A stretch of DNA of 64,000 nt from Dipteris shenzhenensis. Lineage: Eukaryota; Polypodiophyta; Polypodiopsida; Gleicheniales. Location: the NCBI GenBank assembly GCA_047967505.1, contig CM106539.1; one strand, written 5' to 3'. The position numbers and the translations under genes were made by a program. The number at the start of each line of letters is the position of its first letter. Positions within the stretch are counted from its first letter, which is position 1. This document shows, piece after piece, positions 45,194 to 57,179 of this stretch. The notes under the pieces were generated by a model, which was not told the origin of the DNA, searched no databases, and worked only from the letters and a program-made list of their open reading frames with translations.

Positions 45194-46194
45194 AGCTCCC
45201 ACTTAAAGGACAATGTGCTTTTAAGGGAGAACAACCAGTGAGCATACTATCCAATGCCCATCAATACATGACAATACTCAAACCATTGACTAGGTAGACT
45301 CTTTGTCAGCATATCTGTAGGGTTATCATCTGTATGAACCTTGACAAGCTCTATGCGCTTGTCCTCAAGTACCTTCCTAATGAAATGGTACCTGACCTCA
45401 ATGTGTTTGGTCTTTGCATCAAAGACCGGATTCCGTGCTAGCTGAATAGCACTCATGGAATCACTATGCAATGTCGATACACCTGTATGAATCCCCAAAT
45501 CTCCCACTAGCCGATCAAGCCATATAGCCTCCTTGCAACCCTCTGTGGTTGCAACATACTCAGCCTCTGTGGTAGACAAAGCAACGCACTTTTGTGCACG
45601 AGACATCCACAACACTGCACCACCTGCAAAGATGAACACATAACCAGAAGTGGATCTCCTACTATCCACATGCCCTGCATAGTCTGAATCTGTGTACCCA
45701 AGTACACGCATGTCTCCTCTACCAAAGCAAATGCACATCTCCTTGGTACCCTTCATGTACCTCATGATGCACTTAACTGCCTCCCAATGCCTCTTTCCTG
45801 GATTAGCCATATACCGGCTAACAACTCCCACTGTAAATGCAATGTCTGGTCTAGTAGCTATCATAGCATACATAAGACTCCCAACTACTGATGCATAAGG
45901 AACCTTGGCCATCATGGCCCTTTCCTCATCTGATTTGGGACTATCTATATGACTCAGTTTCACATATGGAGGCAATGGAGTACTCACTGCCTTCCCCCCC
46001 TCCATATTGAAATGCTGCAATACTTTTGTAACATACTCTTTTTGTGAAAGCCAAAGGAGTTTCCTATACTCCGATCACGCATGATGCGCATACCAAGAAT
46101 ATGACCTGCAAGTCCCAAATCCTTCATATCAAAAGCCTCATGCAACTTGACCTTTAATCCATCTAACTCATAAGTATTCTTGCTAGCCAATAGG
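45025..46194 (-). mobile_element. 3' fragment of the same copia family as 4684-10601
   Basis: On the minus strand it starts inside RT (LASKNTYELDGLKVKLHEAF, equivalent to about 9433 of the full element). It runs through an intact 257-codon frame (46020-45247) with YADSD-type RNase H motifs (GYTDSDYAGHVDSRRSTSGY, STTEAEYVAT, LHSDSMSAIQLARNPVFDAK) and ends in a 169-bp LTR at 45025-45193. A purine tract precedes the LTR. The upstream break at 46194 has no LTR. It retains GYTDSDY where the other copy has GYIDLDY, so it is closer to an active ancestor in this part. Confidence 0.9.
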
Positions 46195-46519
46195 AAATGT
46201 GCTGGTGCAGCTGGATCATCAATCGGAGGTCACGGCGTAAAGATATTAGCAAATTAGTGTGAAACAAGGCCCACATGGGGGCGTGAATGAGCCAGTGTGA
46301 GGGATGCCGAAATGGTGTGCAATGGGCTGTAAAAATGCCTCGTAATGTGTTGTTTTTTTGTGTGAAATCTTGGTTTAAACGGGGTCCAGTTTGGGTCCCA
46401 AACGGGCGAGATATGAAGGGTTGAAGTAGGGGTAAAATTGGCCTTTTTTTTTTTGGGCGGGGGGGGGGGAGGGGGTCCTTGGACTTAAGGTTAGTGTGAA
46501 TGGACTTTAAGTCCAACTG

Positions 46520-46750
46520 AGGGGTTTCAACCAAGTTAATTCTACTTACTCTAACTAGCCAATTAACCCAACTGTCTAGTTACTTTAACTAGATAGTTAT
46601 TGTGGTTAACCTAACTACTTCCACTAACTAGAGTTAGTCTACTAACTGAAGGTCAATTAAGCTAACATAACCAATTGTAACTATAACTAACTACAGTCAA
46701 TTAAACTAACTAGAGGGGTTAATGCTAACCAATTTTGATTCACTAACCTA
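46520..46750 (+). repeat. TAACTA-rich low-complexity stretch
   Basis: About 230 bp dense in CTAACT, AACTA, TTAACC and their complements, without a fixed period. No coding potential. Its origin is unclear. Confidence 0.6.
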
Positions 46751-47117
46751 ACCTGTCAGACTAATTTTAATTATGTGGGGCATCGCGCAGCGGTGGGGGT
46801 GGCAGCTGAGAGGGGGGGGATGAGATTTTTGAACGGAGGTGGGGGGAGTGTAGAGTGGAGGGGAAGGAGGTGTGGAGAGCAGGAGGAGGTATGGAGAGGG
46901 AGGAGGAGGTGTGGAGAGCAGGAGGTGGCAATCAGAGGCGAAGGGGAGTGCAGTGCCACGGGTGCAGGCGGAGGTGGAAATGGTGGGGCTGGCGCCTCTG
47001 TGCGCACTACCACTAGCGACTCTATGCACGCCGCCGTTGGTGACCGGTTGCATCGCCGTTGGGCGCTGCCTGCACTGCAGGGGCTACAGTTCTATAAGGG
47101 CTTGTAAGCCCTTTTAA
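46748..47117. other. GC-rich stretch with overlapping frames, no supportable gene
   Basis: Overlapping Gly/Arg/Glu-rich plus-strand frames (46775-47107, 46872-47117) and a Pro/Ser-rich minus-strand frame (47053-46748) cover it. No motif supports any of them. It may be the 3' or 5' flank of the purine tract, or part of an unrecognised LTR. Confidence 0.4.
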
Positions 47118-47156
47118 TTAGAGAGGCCTTAGGGCCTTGGTTTAGAGTGGAGCGGC

Positions 47157-47158
<2 letters not shown>

Positions 47159-47204
<46 letters not shown>

Positions 47205-47216
47205 GAGGGGGGGAAG

Positions 47217-47277
<61 letters not shown>

Positions 47278-47319
47278 AGAGGGGGGCTTAGAAGAGAGAG
47301 GGGGGCTAGAGAGAGAAAA

Positions 47320-47353
<34 letters not shown>

Positions 47354-47444
47354 AAGAAGAGAGAGAGAGGGGGTAGAGAGAGAAAGAGAGAAAAGAGAGA
47401 GGGAGGGGAGGGGTAGAGAGAAGAACGAGAGAGAGAGAGAGGGG

Positions 47445-47494
<50 letters not shown>

Positions 47495-48070
47495 AAGAGG
47501 GGGAGGGGGGACGGGAGGGGGGGTTAGAATGGAGGGGGGGTGGAGAGGGGGGGATGGTGGAGATGGAGGAGGGGGGGGGGGGGGATGGAGGGGATGGTGG
47601 AGGGGGAGGTGTGGAAGGGGGGGGGGTGGAGGAGATGGGGGGGGGTGGAGATGAAGGAGGGGGGGGAAGGGGGAGGGGTGGAGATGGGGGGGGGTTGGAG
47701 ATGGAGGAGGGGGGGGAAAGGGGGGGGTGGAGAGGGGGGGCATGGTGGTGGTGGAGGGGGCGGGGTGGTGGTGGAGGGGGGGTGGAGAGGGGGGTTTTGG
47801 TGGTGGAGGGGGGGTGGAGAGGGGGGAGGTGGTGGAGGAGATGGAGGGAGGGTGGGGGAAATGGAGGGGTGGTGGTGGAAAGGAGGGGGGGTGGTGGAGA
47901 TGGAGGAGGGGGGAGGGAAAGTGGGGCAGGGTGGAGGGTGGAGCAGGTGGTGGTGGTGGTGGTGGTGGAGGGGGGGTGGTAGGGATGGAGGAAGGGGGAG
48001 GGGGGGGGGGATGGAGGGGGGGAATGGAGGGGGTGGTGGAGGGGGGGAATGGTGGAGGGGGAGGGGAGAA
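47159..48070 (+). repeat. ~0.9-kb purine tract: (GA)n then G-rich GGA/GGT repeats
   Basis: 47159-47520 is almost uninterrupted (GA)n and GGGA. 47520-48070 is G-rich with GGAGGTGGA-type units and runs of six to eleven G, broken only by single T or A bases. Long frames on both strands (Ser/Pro/His- and Gly/Trp/Glu-rich, up to 269 codons) are low-complexity artefacts. Confidence 0.95.
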
Positions 48071-48765
48071 AAAAGAAAAAAACTTGACGGATGGAACACT
48101 TTGATGGAAATCCAAAGGGAGGAAGAGATGGTCACCTAAACGCTCTCCAAGTCTTTCTTGATGTAACAGGATTGTTGAGGATGAATGGACGGTGGGTGGA
48201 TGGCTAGGTTATCAATGTGAGATGGGCTCAAAGTAACTCACCATGTGAGGATGGGAGTAGGGTGGTGGTCGATGGAGAGGGAGGAGTGTCTTGCATAGGG
48301 CTCTTGGAATGGGGAAGAGGATGGAGGCAAGATGTGAAAGAAGAAGAATGAGGGAATGGAGTGGGTTTTTATAGAAAATGGGTGTAGGTTTAGGGTTAAA
48401 CCCTAAACTCTTCCCAAGTCAAAACTTTTCATGTTTAGCTCAGTTTGCTCTTCTGCAAAAAGGTGAAATAATCGAAATTGCAAGCTCTACACATTCGTGT
48501 CCACTACCTAGCCTGATTTATTTATCAATTGGCTTCTTTTTAAGAAATAAAGAAAATTTCTAAAGGTAGTAACCCAAGGTTGACGCTTGGGCTACATATG
48601 TTTGGCTAGAGTTGGAAAAAACTTTACTCTCCTTGCCCTTGAGTGTTATGTTCATGAAAATTCATAGTAGTTTGTTTTTTACACATACTATGCATATGTT
48701 TACTCGTTTCTTGAGATGCTAGTCTCCCCGAAAATGGCAGCAAATTTTGGCCCACGACTTTCGCA

Positions 48766-49930
48766 AGAAGAGCAGGGTATTCTCAGTATGCAGGGTTCCG
48801 AGGCTTTTTGTCACCTACAAATATATCAAGGTTGTTGTTTGTAGTATACGTGTAGCTTAGGACCTCGAGTCGTATTCCAGTGAGAGATGTAAGCTTAAGT
48901 GTGGTAAGCAAACATAGTGCATGCATGTGTGAAAGGAACGTGCATCATCATGGTTGTGGTAATGAAGGCTTTCGCCTTCATTGGGGGTTGCATGGTTTAG
49001 GAGGAGTTTAAGGGTTAGAGGGAGATTCTAGAGTTTAGAAGAGGTTCCAGAGTTTAGAAGAGGTTCCAGGGTTAGAAGGAGGATCCAAGGTTTAGGGTAG
49101 AGTACATGGTGGAGAACTCGTCTCCCTTGTAAATCATGGAGGTTAAGGGTTGAGAAACTAAGGGTTTAGGGGGAGCATAGGAGTGGGAGAGGAAGAAGGT
49201 GTAAGAGCATGGGGGAAAGAAGAGAGAGGAGGGAGGAGGAGGAGGAGGAGGAGGTGGAGGTGGAGGAGGAGGAGGAGGGAGGAGGAGAAGGGAGGAGAAG
49301 GGAGGAGGAGGAGGAGAGGGAGAGGATGGATTGCAAGGTGGGAAAAGAGGGGAGGAGGAGTTGCAAGGTTAGGACATGCTTTTGGACATGGAATGCAAGG
49401 ACACATGGACACTTGAGACAATTGCTTAGAATACCAAAGTAGAACTCAACACAATGACCCTAAAGAGTGTGGGCTTCATTCCATTATGGGGTATTTATAC
49501 AAGTTGGAGAGCCTCTCTCTGCATGTAGGAATTGTAAGATATTCTCTCTCTACATGTAGGACTTGCATATAGAAGTTGCATGTAGGAGTTGCAAGTTGAA
49601 TGTAGGAGTTGCATGTTGCATGTAGGAGTTGCATGTAGAACTCGCATGTAGAACTTGCATGTAGGAGTTGCATGTAGAACTCGCATGTAGAACTTTCATG
49701 TAGGAGTTGCATGTAGGAGTTGCATGTAGAACATGCATGTAGGAGTTGCATGTCGAACTTGCGTGTTGCATGTAGGAATCGTATGTAGAACTTGCATGTA
49801 GAACATGCAAGTTAGATTTCTAAGAGGGATTATTCCTAGCCTTATGTAAGTACAAGCGGAGCTTTGCCGCTACTCTTTCTACACACACATTCTATACTAC
49901 CTAAGTCCATGTTGGCATAGACACAACATA
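48766..49930 (-). mobile_element. R-family LTR-like repeat, copy 3
   Basis: Inverted relative to copy 1. It has a conserved end near 48770 (GAGCAGGGTATTCTCAG), GGTTCCAGAGTTTAGAAGA repeats at 49030-49080, a GGAGGA purine tract at 49215-49320, TATAAATACC on the minus strand at 49491-49499, a CATGCA 13-bp array at 49550-49812 and the segment through 49905 (CCTAAGTCCATGTTGGCATA) that matches copy 1 at 2637-2660. It extends further than copy 2 on that side. Confidence 0.65.
49550..49812 (-). repeat. 13-bp CATGCA tandem array, copy 3
   Basis: About 20 units of AGGAGTTGCATGT and AGAACTTGCATGT-like sequence (minus-strand equivalents of the copy 1 units). The number and order of the variants differ from copy 1, so arrays expand and contract independently. 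Confidence 0.85.
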
Positions 49931-50085
49931 GGCGAGCAACTCTCTCATGCCGACTAGATGGAGCAAAACTTATCTGAAGCAATGGCACAGCTCCCACAGC
50001 TAGCACAAAAAATTCTATAGAGGAGGCAAGAATAGGCCTCACAACCCTCCTCCAGGGACAACTCTCTACAGACAACAGCCACACA

Positions 50086-50271
50086 ATGATGATTACCGCC
50101 CAAGCCACAGGGAAAATGGCCCTAGATAGAGTAGAGGAGTACCGAACAAAGGTTGATGAGCTAGAGCTGGCAATCACAAGGGTCAAGGATGAGTTTTCTA
50201 CCAGCAAATCCATGGTCCAAACACTCATGGACCAGGCTGACAAAGCGGATCTAGCCTCAAAACATCATTAG
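50086..50271 (+). pseudogene. Short coiled-coil-like open frame
   Basis: 61 codons with ALDRVEEYRTKVDELELAIT followed by SKSMVQTLMDQADKADLA. Heptad-like spacing suggests a coiled coil, as in many retroelement gag or structural proteins. It lies just beyond R copy 3. No family is recognised. Confidence 0.3.
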
Positions 50272-50299
50272 AGCAAAAGGCGCAGGCAGAGGCACAGCA

Positions 50300-52200
50300 T
50301 GTCAAGACTTGGGAGAACTACGAGCACCAGATCCAAACATTACAGGATCTCTTGGCATAGGAACGGGCACTGATGGTGTGCCTTCAAGAGCAGAACGAAT
50401 GATAGTGCACTCCCGATCACCCAAAAGGCTCAGGGTTGGAAGATCGGGAGCAATAAGAGTTCAGAATGTACAAGGTGGTCTCTACACAACTCGCCACTTA
50501 CACACTCGCACCATGCACGATCCCCCAGACACTCCGAATGCACTTCGATGCACTCCGTGCACAAAACCTTATATTCCACCTAGATCTCACATCCCCACTC
50601 CCTCATAACGCCTCCAAACAATCCTCCGCCGTAACCCCAATCACTGTCGCCCCATTCTCACCATGTCCTATTTTCCCTTAAATCTTCAGCCCTCTAGTCT
50701 CTCTCTTCTCTGCCCCTCTGACCTCCAATCTCTCGCCGCCCATCCCATTCTGCTAAACTTCCAAGCATGGTGCCACATCATCAACGAAGTCCACTAGTTA
50801 TCCAGTGGATGATGAGGTGATGCAAATCACAAAGCCCGAGGAACTCAGCCCATGGGTCTGCACCCCCGAAAGTCTGTAAGCCAACATTAATTGGATGCAG
50901 ACCTACGACTGAATCTCCGCAATATAATCTCAAGGGCATCTTGTGGGAGTACCACTCCACTACCTACAACCCCCTCGGCATTATAATCCTCTTGAATTGG
51001 GTGCTACAAGCTCTCCAAGACTCACTTGAGTCCTTGGTGAGCAATTTTGAAACAATACATGTAGCGTATCCTAAGGAACGAGCTGAGGAGGAACGCCAAG
51101 AAGCCATCGCAATATTCAATTCTTTAGCCCACCTGCCGAAATCCCACAATCACCTCCTTTGGATCTCATGCAGCCCACCCAACAAGCCACCCAATCTCCC
51201 CTTCCTCGCATAACTCTGCCCGAATATTCTTCTGTCTCTAACACCACTACCATATAGCACGGGACCTCCCCATCCATCTCCTCTATGGCTCCAATCAACT
51301 CCTTGAAGAGGCTCTCAACATGCTGCTCAAAGCAGCCAATTTTGTCTAGAAGGTTGATGATACAATGACAACATGCACAGCAAAGGAGAAACCCATGCCC
51401 GTTGAAGATGACACGGCTCCGCAAGCTCCTCCCTCCTCCCCACCCAAAAATGTACAGTGGTGCCCCGACTCGTAGTCATTTCATCTTGGGCATCTTCGAT
51501 AAAAATTCTACTATCTTCTCATGTCTCTAATAAAAAATCTTCTTGATATTCCCACTCTTTCTGCTAGACGTCTCTAACATCCATAGAGTTCATCCACACA
51601 TTTTGGTGCTCCTGCCACAACAAAAATAGAGTTTTCATCATTCTACTAGAAATGAAATGATGACTTCCATTAGTGTCGAAAATGTCCACATAGTTCTTCC
51701 ACAAAATTCAAGTGCTCACTCCCATGGAATCTTTACTTCCTACGTACCTCCCATTTCATTCCTTCCATACCTTGCTATTTTTTTCAGAATCTTGGTAGCT
51801 TCCTACTCTTTTTTCTTTTGCTAACTTTCTTCATCTCCCTTTGTCTACCATAAAACAACTTAAATGGCCTCAAAGGTTACAGCTTCTAGGATCAACATGC
51901 ACACATACAATAGGTGCAGCTTTCAACACATTTATTCCTTTAGTCTCATGAAATAACACACACACACAACAAATGCACTTGAGCTTGGAGCTTTGAGGGC
52001 TTCGATGGACTTGCCCCCCCCCCCCTTTTTGTGTATCTCCACCACCACCTAGTGTTCTCTATTTACATTGGAGGCTTGACTATGTGTAAGCATCATTCTG
52101 ATGCTGCAAAAAGAATATGTCCCCCTAGCAAGCAAAAAAGTATGGAACACGCATTGACAATAGAGAATATGAAAGGCAGCATACAAGCAACCACAATGAC
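50300..52200. other. Non-coding or unrecognised stretch
   Basis: Short frames at 50309-50608, 50941-51213 and 51116-51424 show no family motif. Composition is fairly C-rich on the plus strand up to about 51440, then AT-rich. It may be a decayed element internal region. Confidence 0.4.
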
Positions 52201-52229
52201 CTGGCAAGACAAACTATATCGATAGCCAA

Positions 52230-53040
52230 GCAGCAAAGCAACAAGGCACAAACAATAGTGTCAAGCACACCTACAACCAGTATAAAACAAGCTACTAGCA
52301 GCCAAGTAGCAAAGCAACAAGGCACAAAAAATAGTGTCAAGCACACCTACACTTAGTACAAAACAAGCTAGTAGCACTAAGCATACTTTCATCAACATTA
52401 GCAAGACACGACCAAGGTACTGCCTACTACAATTCAACCAACAATGATGAAACACACGATATGACGACCAAGGCAACAAAACAAAGGCAAATACCTACAA
52501 TTATTTTACATCTACTAATAACATACCACTATGGAGATGCAAAAAAAGTTGCCAAAAGTTTTGAGGCAAGGTACGCAAAATAAGTAGTCAAAAGGCATGA
52601 CTAAAAGGGCCACTCGTAGTGTATCCGTAGTAGCAAATAATCCATCAAGCACACCTACAATTAGTACAAAACAAGCTACTAACAGCCAAGTAGCAAAGCA
52701 ACAAGGCACAAACAATAGTGTTAAGCACACCTACAATTAGAACAAAATAAGCTAGTAGCACTAAGCGTACATTGTTGGCACACAGCATCAGCATTAGCAA
52801 GGCATGACCAAGGTACTGCCTACAATTCAACCAACAACGATGAAACACCCAACATCACGACCAAGGAAACAAAACAAAGGAAGATACCTATAATTATTTT
52901 ACATCTACTAATAACAGACCACTATGGAGATGCAAAACAAGTTGCCAAAAGGTTTGAGGCAAGGTACGCCAAAATAGGTGGTCAAAAGGCATGACTAAAA
53001 GGGCCACTCAAGTAGTGTATCCATAGTAGCAAAGAATACG
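52230..53040 (+). repeat. Tandem duplication of a ~390-bp unit
   Basis: CACACCTACAA and ACAAGCTACTA(G/A)CAGCCAAG occur near 52267 and 52651; ACCAAGGTACTGCCTAC at 52411 and 52807; TTTACATCTACTAATAACA and ACTATGGAGATGCAAAA again at matching spacing (384-398 bp). A short extra copy of AAACAAGCTAGTAGCACTAAGC lies inside each unit. Minus-strand Leu/Cys/Ala-rich frames follow from the repeat and look like membrane segments only by composition. Confidence 0.9.
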
Positions 53041-53194
53041 AACTAGACAACTAAACAAAATCACAACATAGCACACACTCCTATACATGCCAAAAGACAA
53101 ACTTAGTAGTGCCTATTAGAGCCTGCAAGACAAAAGGCCATATATATGGTCTGTATTCTAGAGTCGATTTCCATTTCATCTTGGCTTAATCAAA

Positions 53195-53731
53195 ATGGTG
53201 ATCAGTGCCCATCTTGTGAAAATAGACGAATCATTCATGCTCAATAAGATTTGCATTTGGTTGAACTACCAATTGACAAATCATGGTTTTAATTGCACAA
53301 AAAGTTGTTTCAAGAGTTACTATGGAGCTCCACGTCAACTCGAGATTCATTTGCATTTGTTAATGCTTCCTCCCTTGCTGATATTTCAATCCTATCTGAA
53401 GCAAATGGCTCTGTTTAAAATCACACCATTATGGTGGATGTTAGGATGGCAATTGCTAGCTCAGGCATGCCATCAAAAAGTGGAGAGATGCATTATCAGA
53501 AAAGCCACAAGTCTGATCATTCTTCTCGAAGCCATCAAGTTGTTAAAGTTTGAGCTAGCAAACCATCTACAAGTTACAAGGAAGCCTAGTTATAGCAAGT
53601 ATTGCAATGGCTTCGTATTTTATTTTTTTCATCAGTTGTTGTGGGGAGTGTGCCCATGCACGCTCTTCTTACACATTGCTAAGGCAATACAATATATCAG
53701 TCCAATAGCAATGAAAAGACAAAGCCTATGA
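53195..53731 (+). CDS. Hypothetical 178-aa open frame
   Basis: The ATG at 53195 opens a 178-codon frame, long for this AT-rich DNA, with several hydrophobic stretches (LLMLPPLLIFQSYL, ITPLWWMLGWQLLAQ, NGFVFYFFHQLLW). No motif, signal peptide or family is recognisable. Composition and codon pattern look like non-coding DNA, so a chance frame is as likely as a gene. Confidence 0.25.
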   Translation: MVISAHLVKIDESFMLNKICIWLNYQLTNHGFNCTKSCFKSYYGAPRQLEIHLHLLMLPPLLIFQSYLKQMALFKITPLWWMLGWQLLAQACHQKVERCIIRKATSLIILLEAIKLLKFELANHLQVTRKPSYSKYCNGFVFYFFHQLLWGVCPCTLFLHIAKAIQYISPIAMKRQSL

Positions 53732-53739
53732 TAGCCTTA

Positions 53740-55215
53740 AGGCTTGAACTAAAATTACTCCATGGCATGCCACTGATTTGCAAATTGTACAATGTCAAAT
53801 ATGTTGCTCCATAGAAAGGATGTAACGATGCTTGCAAAAATGTTTTCTTGGAGAGATATGTCGAATAAAGTATCTAACATGTGGCAGCGTAGTGTGGCAT
53901 AAGAAATTCTATGACAAACTAGGTTTCCCTATGCACTAACATAAAGCACGAATGTGTGAGCATTTTGTTTGTATTTCTATGTAAATATATGCATAGATGC
54001 AAGGCATTTAAGTGAGCCTACCAGATCATTAAGGAGAATAGGGACCTCGACTATCATCTTATCTAATGCTCTTTGTTTACTATGTAAGCTATATAGCAAC
54101 ATGGTTGTGAAAATATCTTAATCTATGCAAGTGTTCTATTCTATGAGAGAAAGAAGGTAAAAGAGGTGATGTATAATAAGAGACAATCCCCATTTCCAAC
54201 TAGATTTGCACTCTCATTACATCTATGCAACACCTATTAGGATCCATGGCTAGAGATAAAACTCAAGATCTGCCTACCTCAGCTCTGAGATGTCATGCCT
54301 TCCTTTTCTTCCTGTCCTTAACCACATCATGCCCTTCCTCCTTGTTAGCTGTGTCTCTCCATGGAGGCTTGTTGAAGCTCTAATGGAGGGTTGTGAAGAT
54401 CTGAGATAAATGGTGGTGTCTTCTTCTGCCTAGATTAGCATAGTAGCATGTAGCAATAATTCTTAGATTGGGTTTGTTATTTCCTTTGGCAACAAGAAAA
54501 GAGGAAAGACAACACCTTTGGATATATAGCCCCTCAATCTATTGGTAGGAACACTTTCAAATTGGCAATCACATTAGGTGACTTTGCTCATGTTGATTCT
54601 AGAGGATTGGGGCTTCTTTGTCACTCCTTTGTCAATTGATTTTTGCTCTGTTAATTCCAAGGGATTAGGAATGTTAACTCATGAAGCCTTCTTGTTTACT
54701 AATTCAGAACCCTTTGCACAATTCCATCAAGGAAATAATGTTTCCATTCGAATTGTTCAAAGGGACATCTACATTTAGTTATATATAAGAAAACATTGAT
54801 TTGCTAGGCATGTAAGAGTGAATGTTTGTGCATGTCATGTTATTATGTTTATGTTTATAAGATAAGCACACATCACAATACAAACACGTGTATATATACA
54901 TGCGTACACACACAAGCAATGCACATTTAAATAGAGATGTACACACTCAAACATGCCCAAATAATCAACACATGTGCATGCCTATAGACACGTCTCACAG
55001 GCGAACACACGGATATACATGTGTAGATCTTTAGCCTTAGACATGTATACTTACACAAGCATACATACACTTAAGTATGTGTACATGTGTCATATCCAAT
55101 TGTATGTGTGCATATACACACACATATGCATATAGAATGGGTTCCCATGCTGAGAGAGGGAGAGAGACAGAGACAGAGACAGAGACGGAGACAGAGAGAG
55201 GGAGAGAGGGGGGGG

Positions 55216-55269
<54 letters not shown>

Positions 55270-57150
55270 TATGCAATGCTATCGAAAATGTTTTTCCCAA
55301 CTAAAAGCAATGAACCTAGATGCAAATTTGAAACGTCTCTAAAAAGTATTCAAATACTTATAAGTTCCTTGAAATTAAAGCCAACCTAGGATCCCAACCT
55401 TGAGACCTAATCGAGGCAAATCTCTAGCCCATCATAGAGGGGTCATGCAACTCGTCATGAAAGACATAGATGACATAATCATATATCTTAAGAAGAAAGC
55501 ACCACAAGTTGAATTGGACGAAAATGATATATGCAACATTAATCAATATGGCACACAAGCACAGGAAGGAGGTTAGCAAGAGTTAAGATCCTCAAACAAA
55601 CACATAAGCTGAAGGGTACTAAGACTTGGATATTTGAGGAGCTCACCTCACTCCTCGCTCAAACAAAGAAACAATGAAATCACCAAAGTAAAGGAAGCAT
55701 GCAAGACAGGCAAATGGGCCCTTTATTGAGATGGGCAAGCATTGATTAGGAACTTCAGTCCAAATCTAAAGACTCTCAATCTTAAATTGATGTTACAAAG
55801 ACCACCTTATGATAGTATTAGAATGTAGCTATGGCCTATAATAACTCAAGAAGAACTAGCCTTGCGCACTCCCCCAATTCTCTATCCAGATGTAGTAAGT
55901 CATAGTTTGTTGTTTGTACTTTGTCTCATAGGCCCATGAGGTCTTCTATAGACGTTAATAGACCTTTCTTTCTTTCTCAAAATCTCTCCTTTACAAAGTG
56001 GTGGAGGTTTCTATTTTCACACAAGCATGAAAAATAGGTAGTATTCTTTATAAACATAGCTCATATTCTCAAAACATCTCAAGTCATAACCCAAGCTTCA
56101 GCATATCAAGGATTCCTTATAGGTTGCATGGGAAGCTCGTCTTTACTTCTTCTCAAGTACATGTATGTTGGAATAAAGGGAAGAGAGAGAGAGAGGGGGG
56201 GGGGGGGGAGTGCCCAGAAGTAGTTAGCCACATACACACACTAAAATGAAGGAATATGGTTTAATATGCAACCTTTTCTTAGGGCTACAATTGAATTTTT
56301 CCACATAAGCCCTCCTATGTCCTCTCTAGACCTATGCGCTAATCTTGTGTGATTTACACATTTCTTGACAACAGTGCGACATAGATAAGGACTTTTGTAC
56401 TAGATTTTTCATGCCCAAGAGGGGGAGATTGAACCGAAAAAAGCCTTGAAATTAACCCAAGATTACATACATTCAATGATTGAAAAACCCCAACTCATTA
56501 CTTCATTTGGCTGCCTTTCATACCAAAATAGTACTTTGGGATTAAATGTATGTGAACGTAAAGTAAAAGTAGAATGCAATGGAAGATTGCATTACGATAG
56601 CCTATGCATTAGTATTAAAGGGAAAAGGGGGGAAATACGGATGGCTATTTGAATGTTTTTCCCTTGGTGCATGACATAAGGATCCAAGGGAAAATGAGAC
56701 ACACTATAAAGGAAATGATGGTTCTCAAGAGTGTGAGAAATACCACCTTGAGGTCTAGAGCAAGGAGTGCTATTTCCCATGGTCCCACCATATTTCCCTC
56801 GTATTTTCCCATGGTTCATTTGCACAACATAACAGAAATAGCTATTTCTCGCATATTTCCCTTCGATGATATAAGGCCCTAAGTAGCAAGGAGGAGAGGA
56901 CCCAAAAAACAATATGAACTTATGCAAGAATTTAGAAGCCTAATTGTTCCACGTGTTAGAGGTAGAATTGGACTTAAGAAAGAAGGGAGAGCAAAGCCCA
57001 TAGGTTTCCAAGTGACTTTGGCCACTACCACCTTCCAAGCAACCACCATCTCGTGCAGAAGTGAGGAGCCCCTGACTAAGATTGGGAAGTCTAAAAAAAG
57101 CCTTTCGTACCTGGTCAAGCCCCTCTAGACTCCCACTTTGTAGCTGAGGT
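53740..57150. other. AT-rich stretch with microsatellites
   Basis: No supportable gene. It contains a (GA)n run at 55157-55267 and poly-G at 56196-56209. Small frames at 54578, 56446 and 56592-56927 show no recognisable motif. Confidence 0.5.
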
Positions 57151-57179
57151 CCCAGTCTCAATGAACCACTGTGATATTT

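Noticed and set aside
47306-48139. Long open frames (up to 269 codons) rich in Pro/Ser/His or Gly/Trp/Glu
   Set aside because: They lie wholly in the purine tract. Absence of stops follows from the A/G composition, and both strands are open at once.
51116-52848. Minus-strand Leu/Cys/Val-rich frames resembling membrane proteins
   Set aside because: They arise from the ~390-bp tandem repeat and from AC-rich DNA, and are not conserved in frame between repeat units.
53340-53560. Kinesin-like SSRSH motif in an alternative frame
   Set aside because: DHSSRSHQVV is seen, but the frame has stops on both sides and no other kinesin motif (P-loop, DLAGSE) is nearby.
55037-55389. Ser/Leu-rich and Glu/Arg-rich frames
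   Set aside because: They are translations of the (GA)n microsatellite at 55157-55267.
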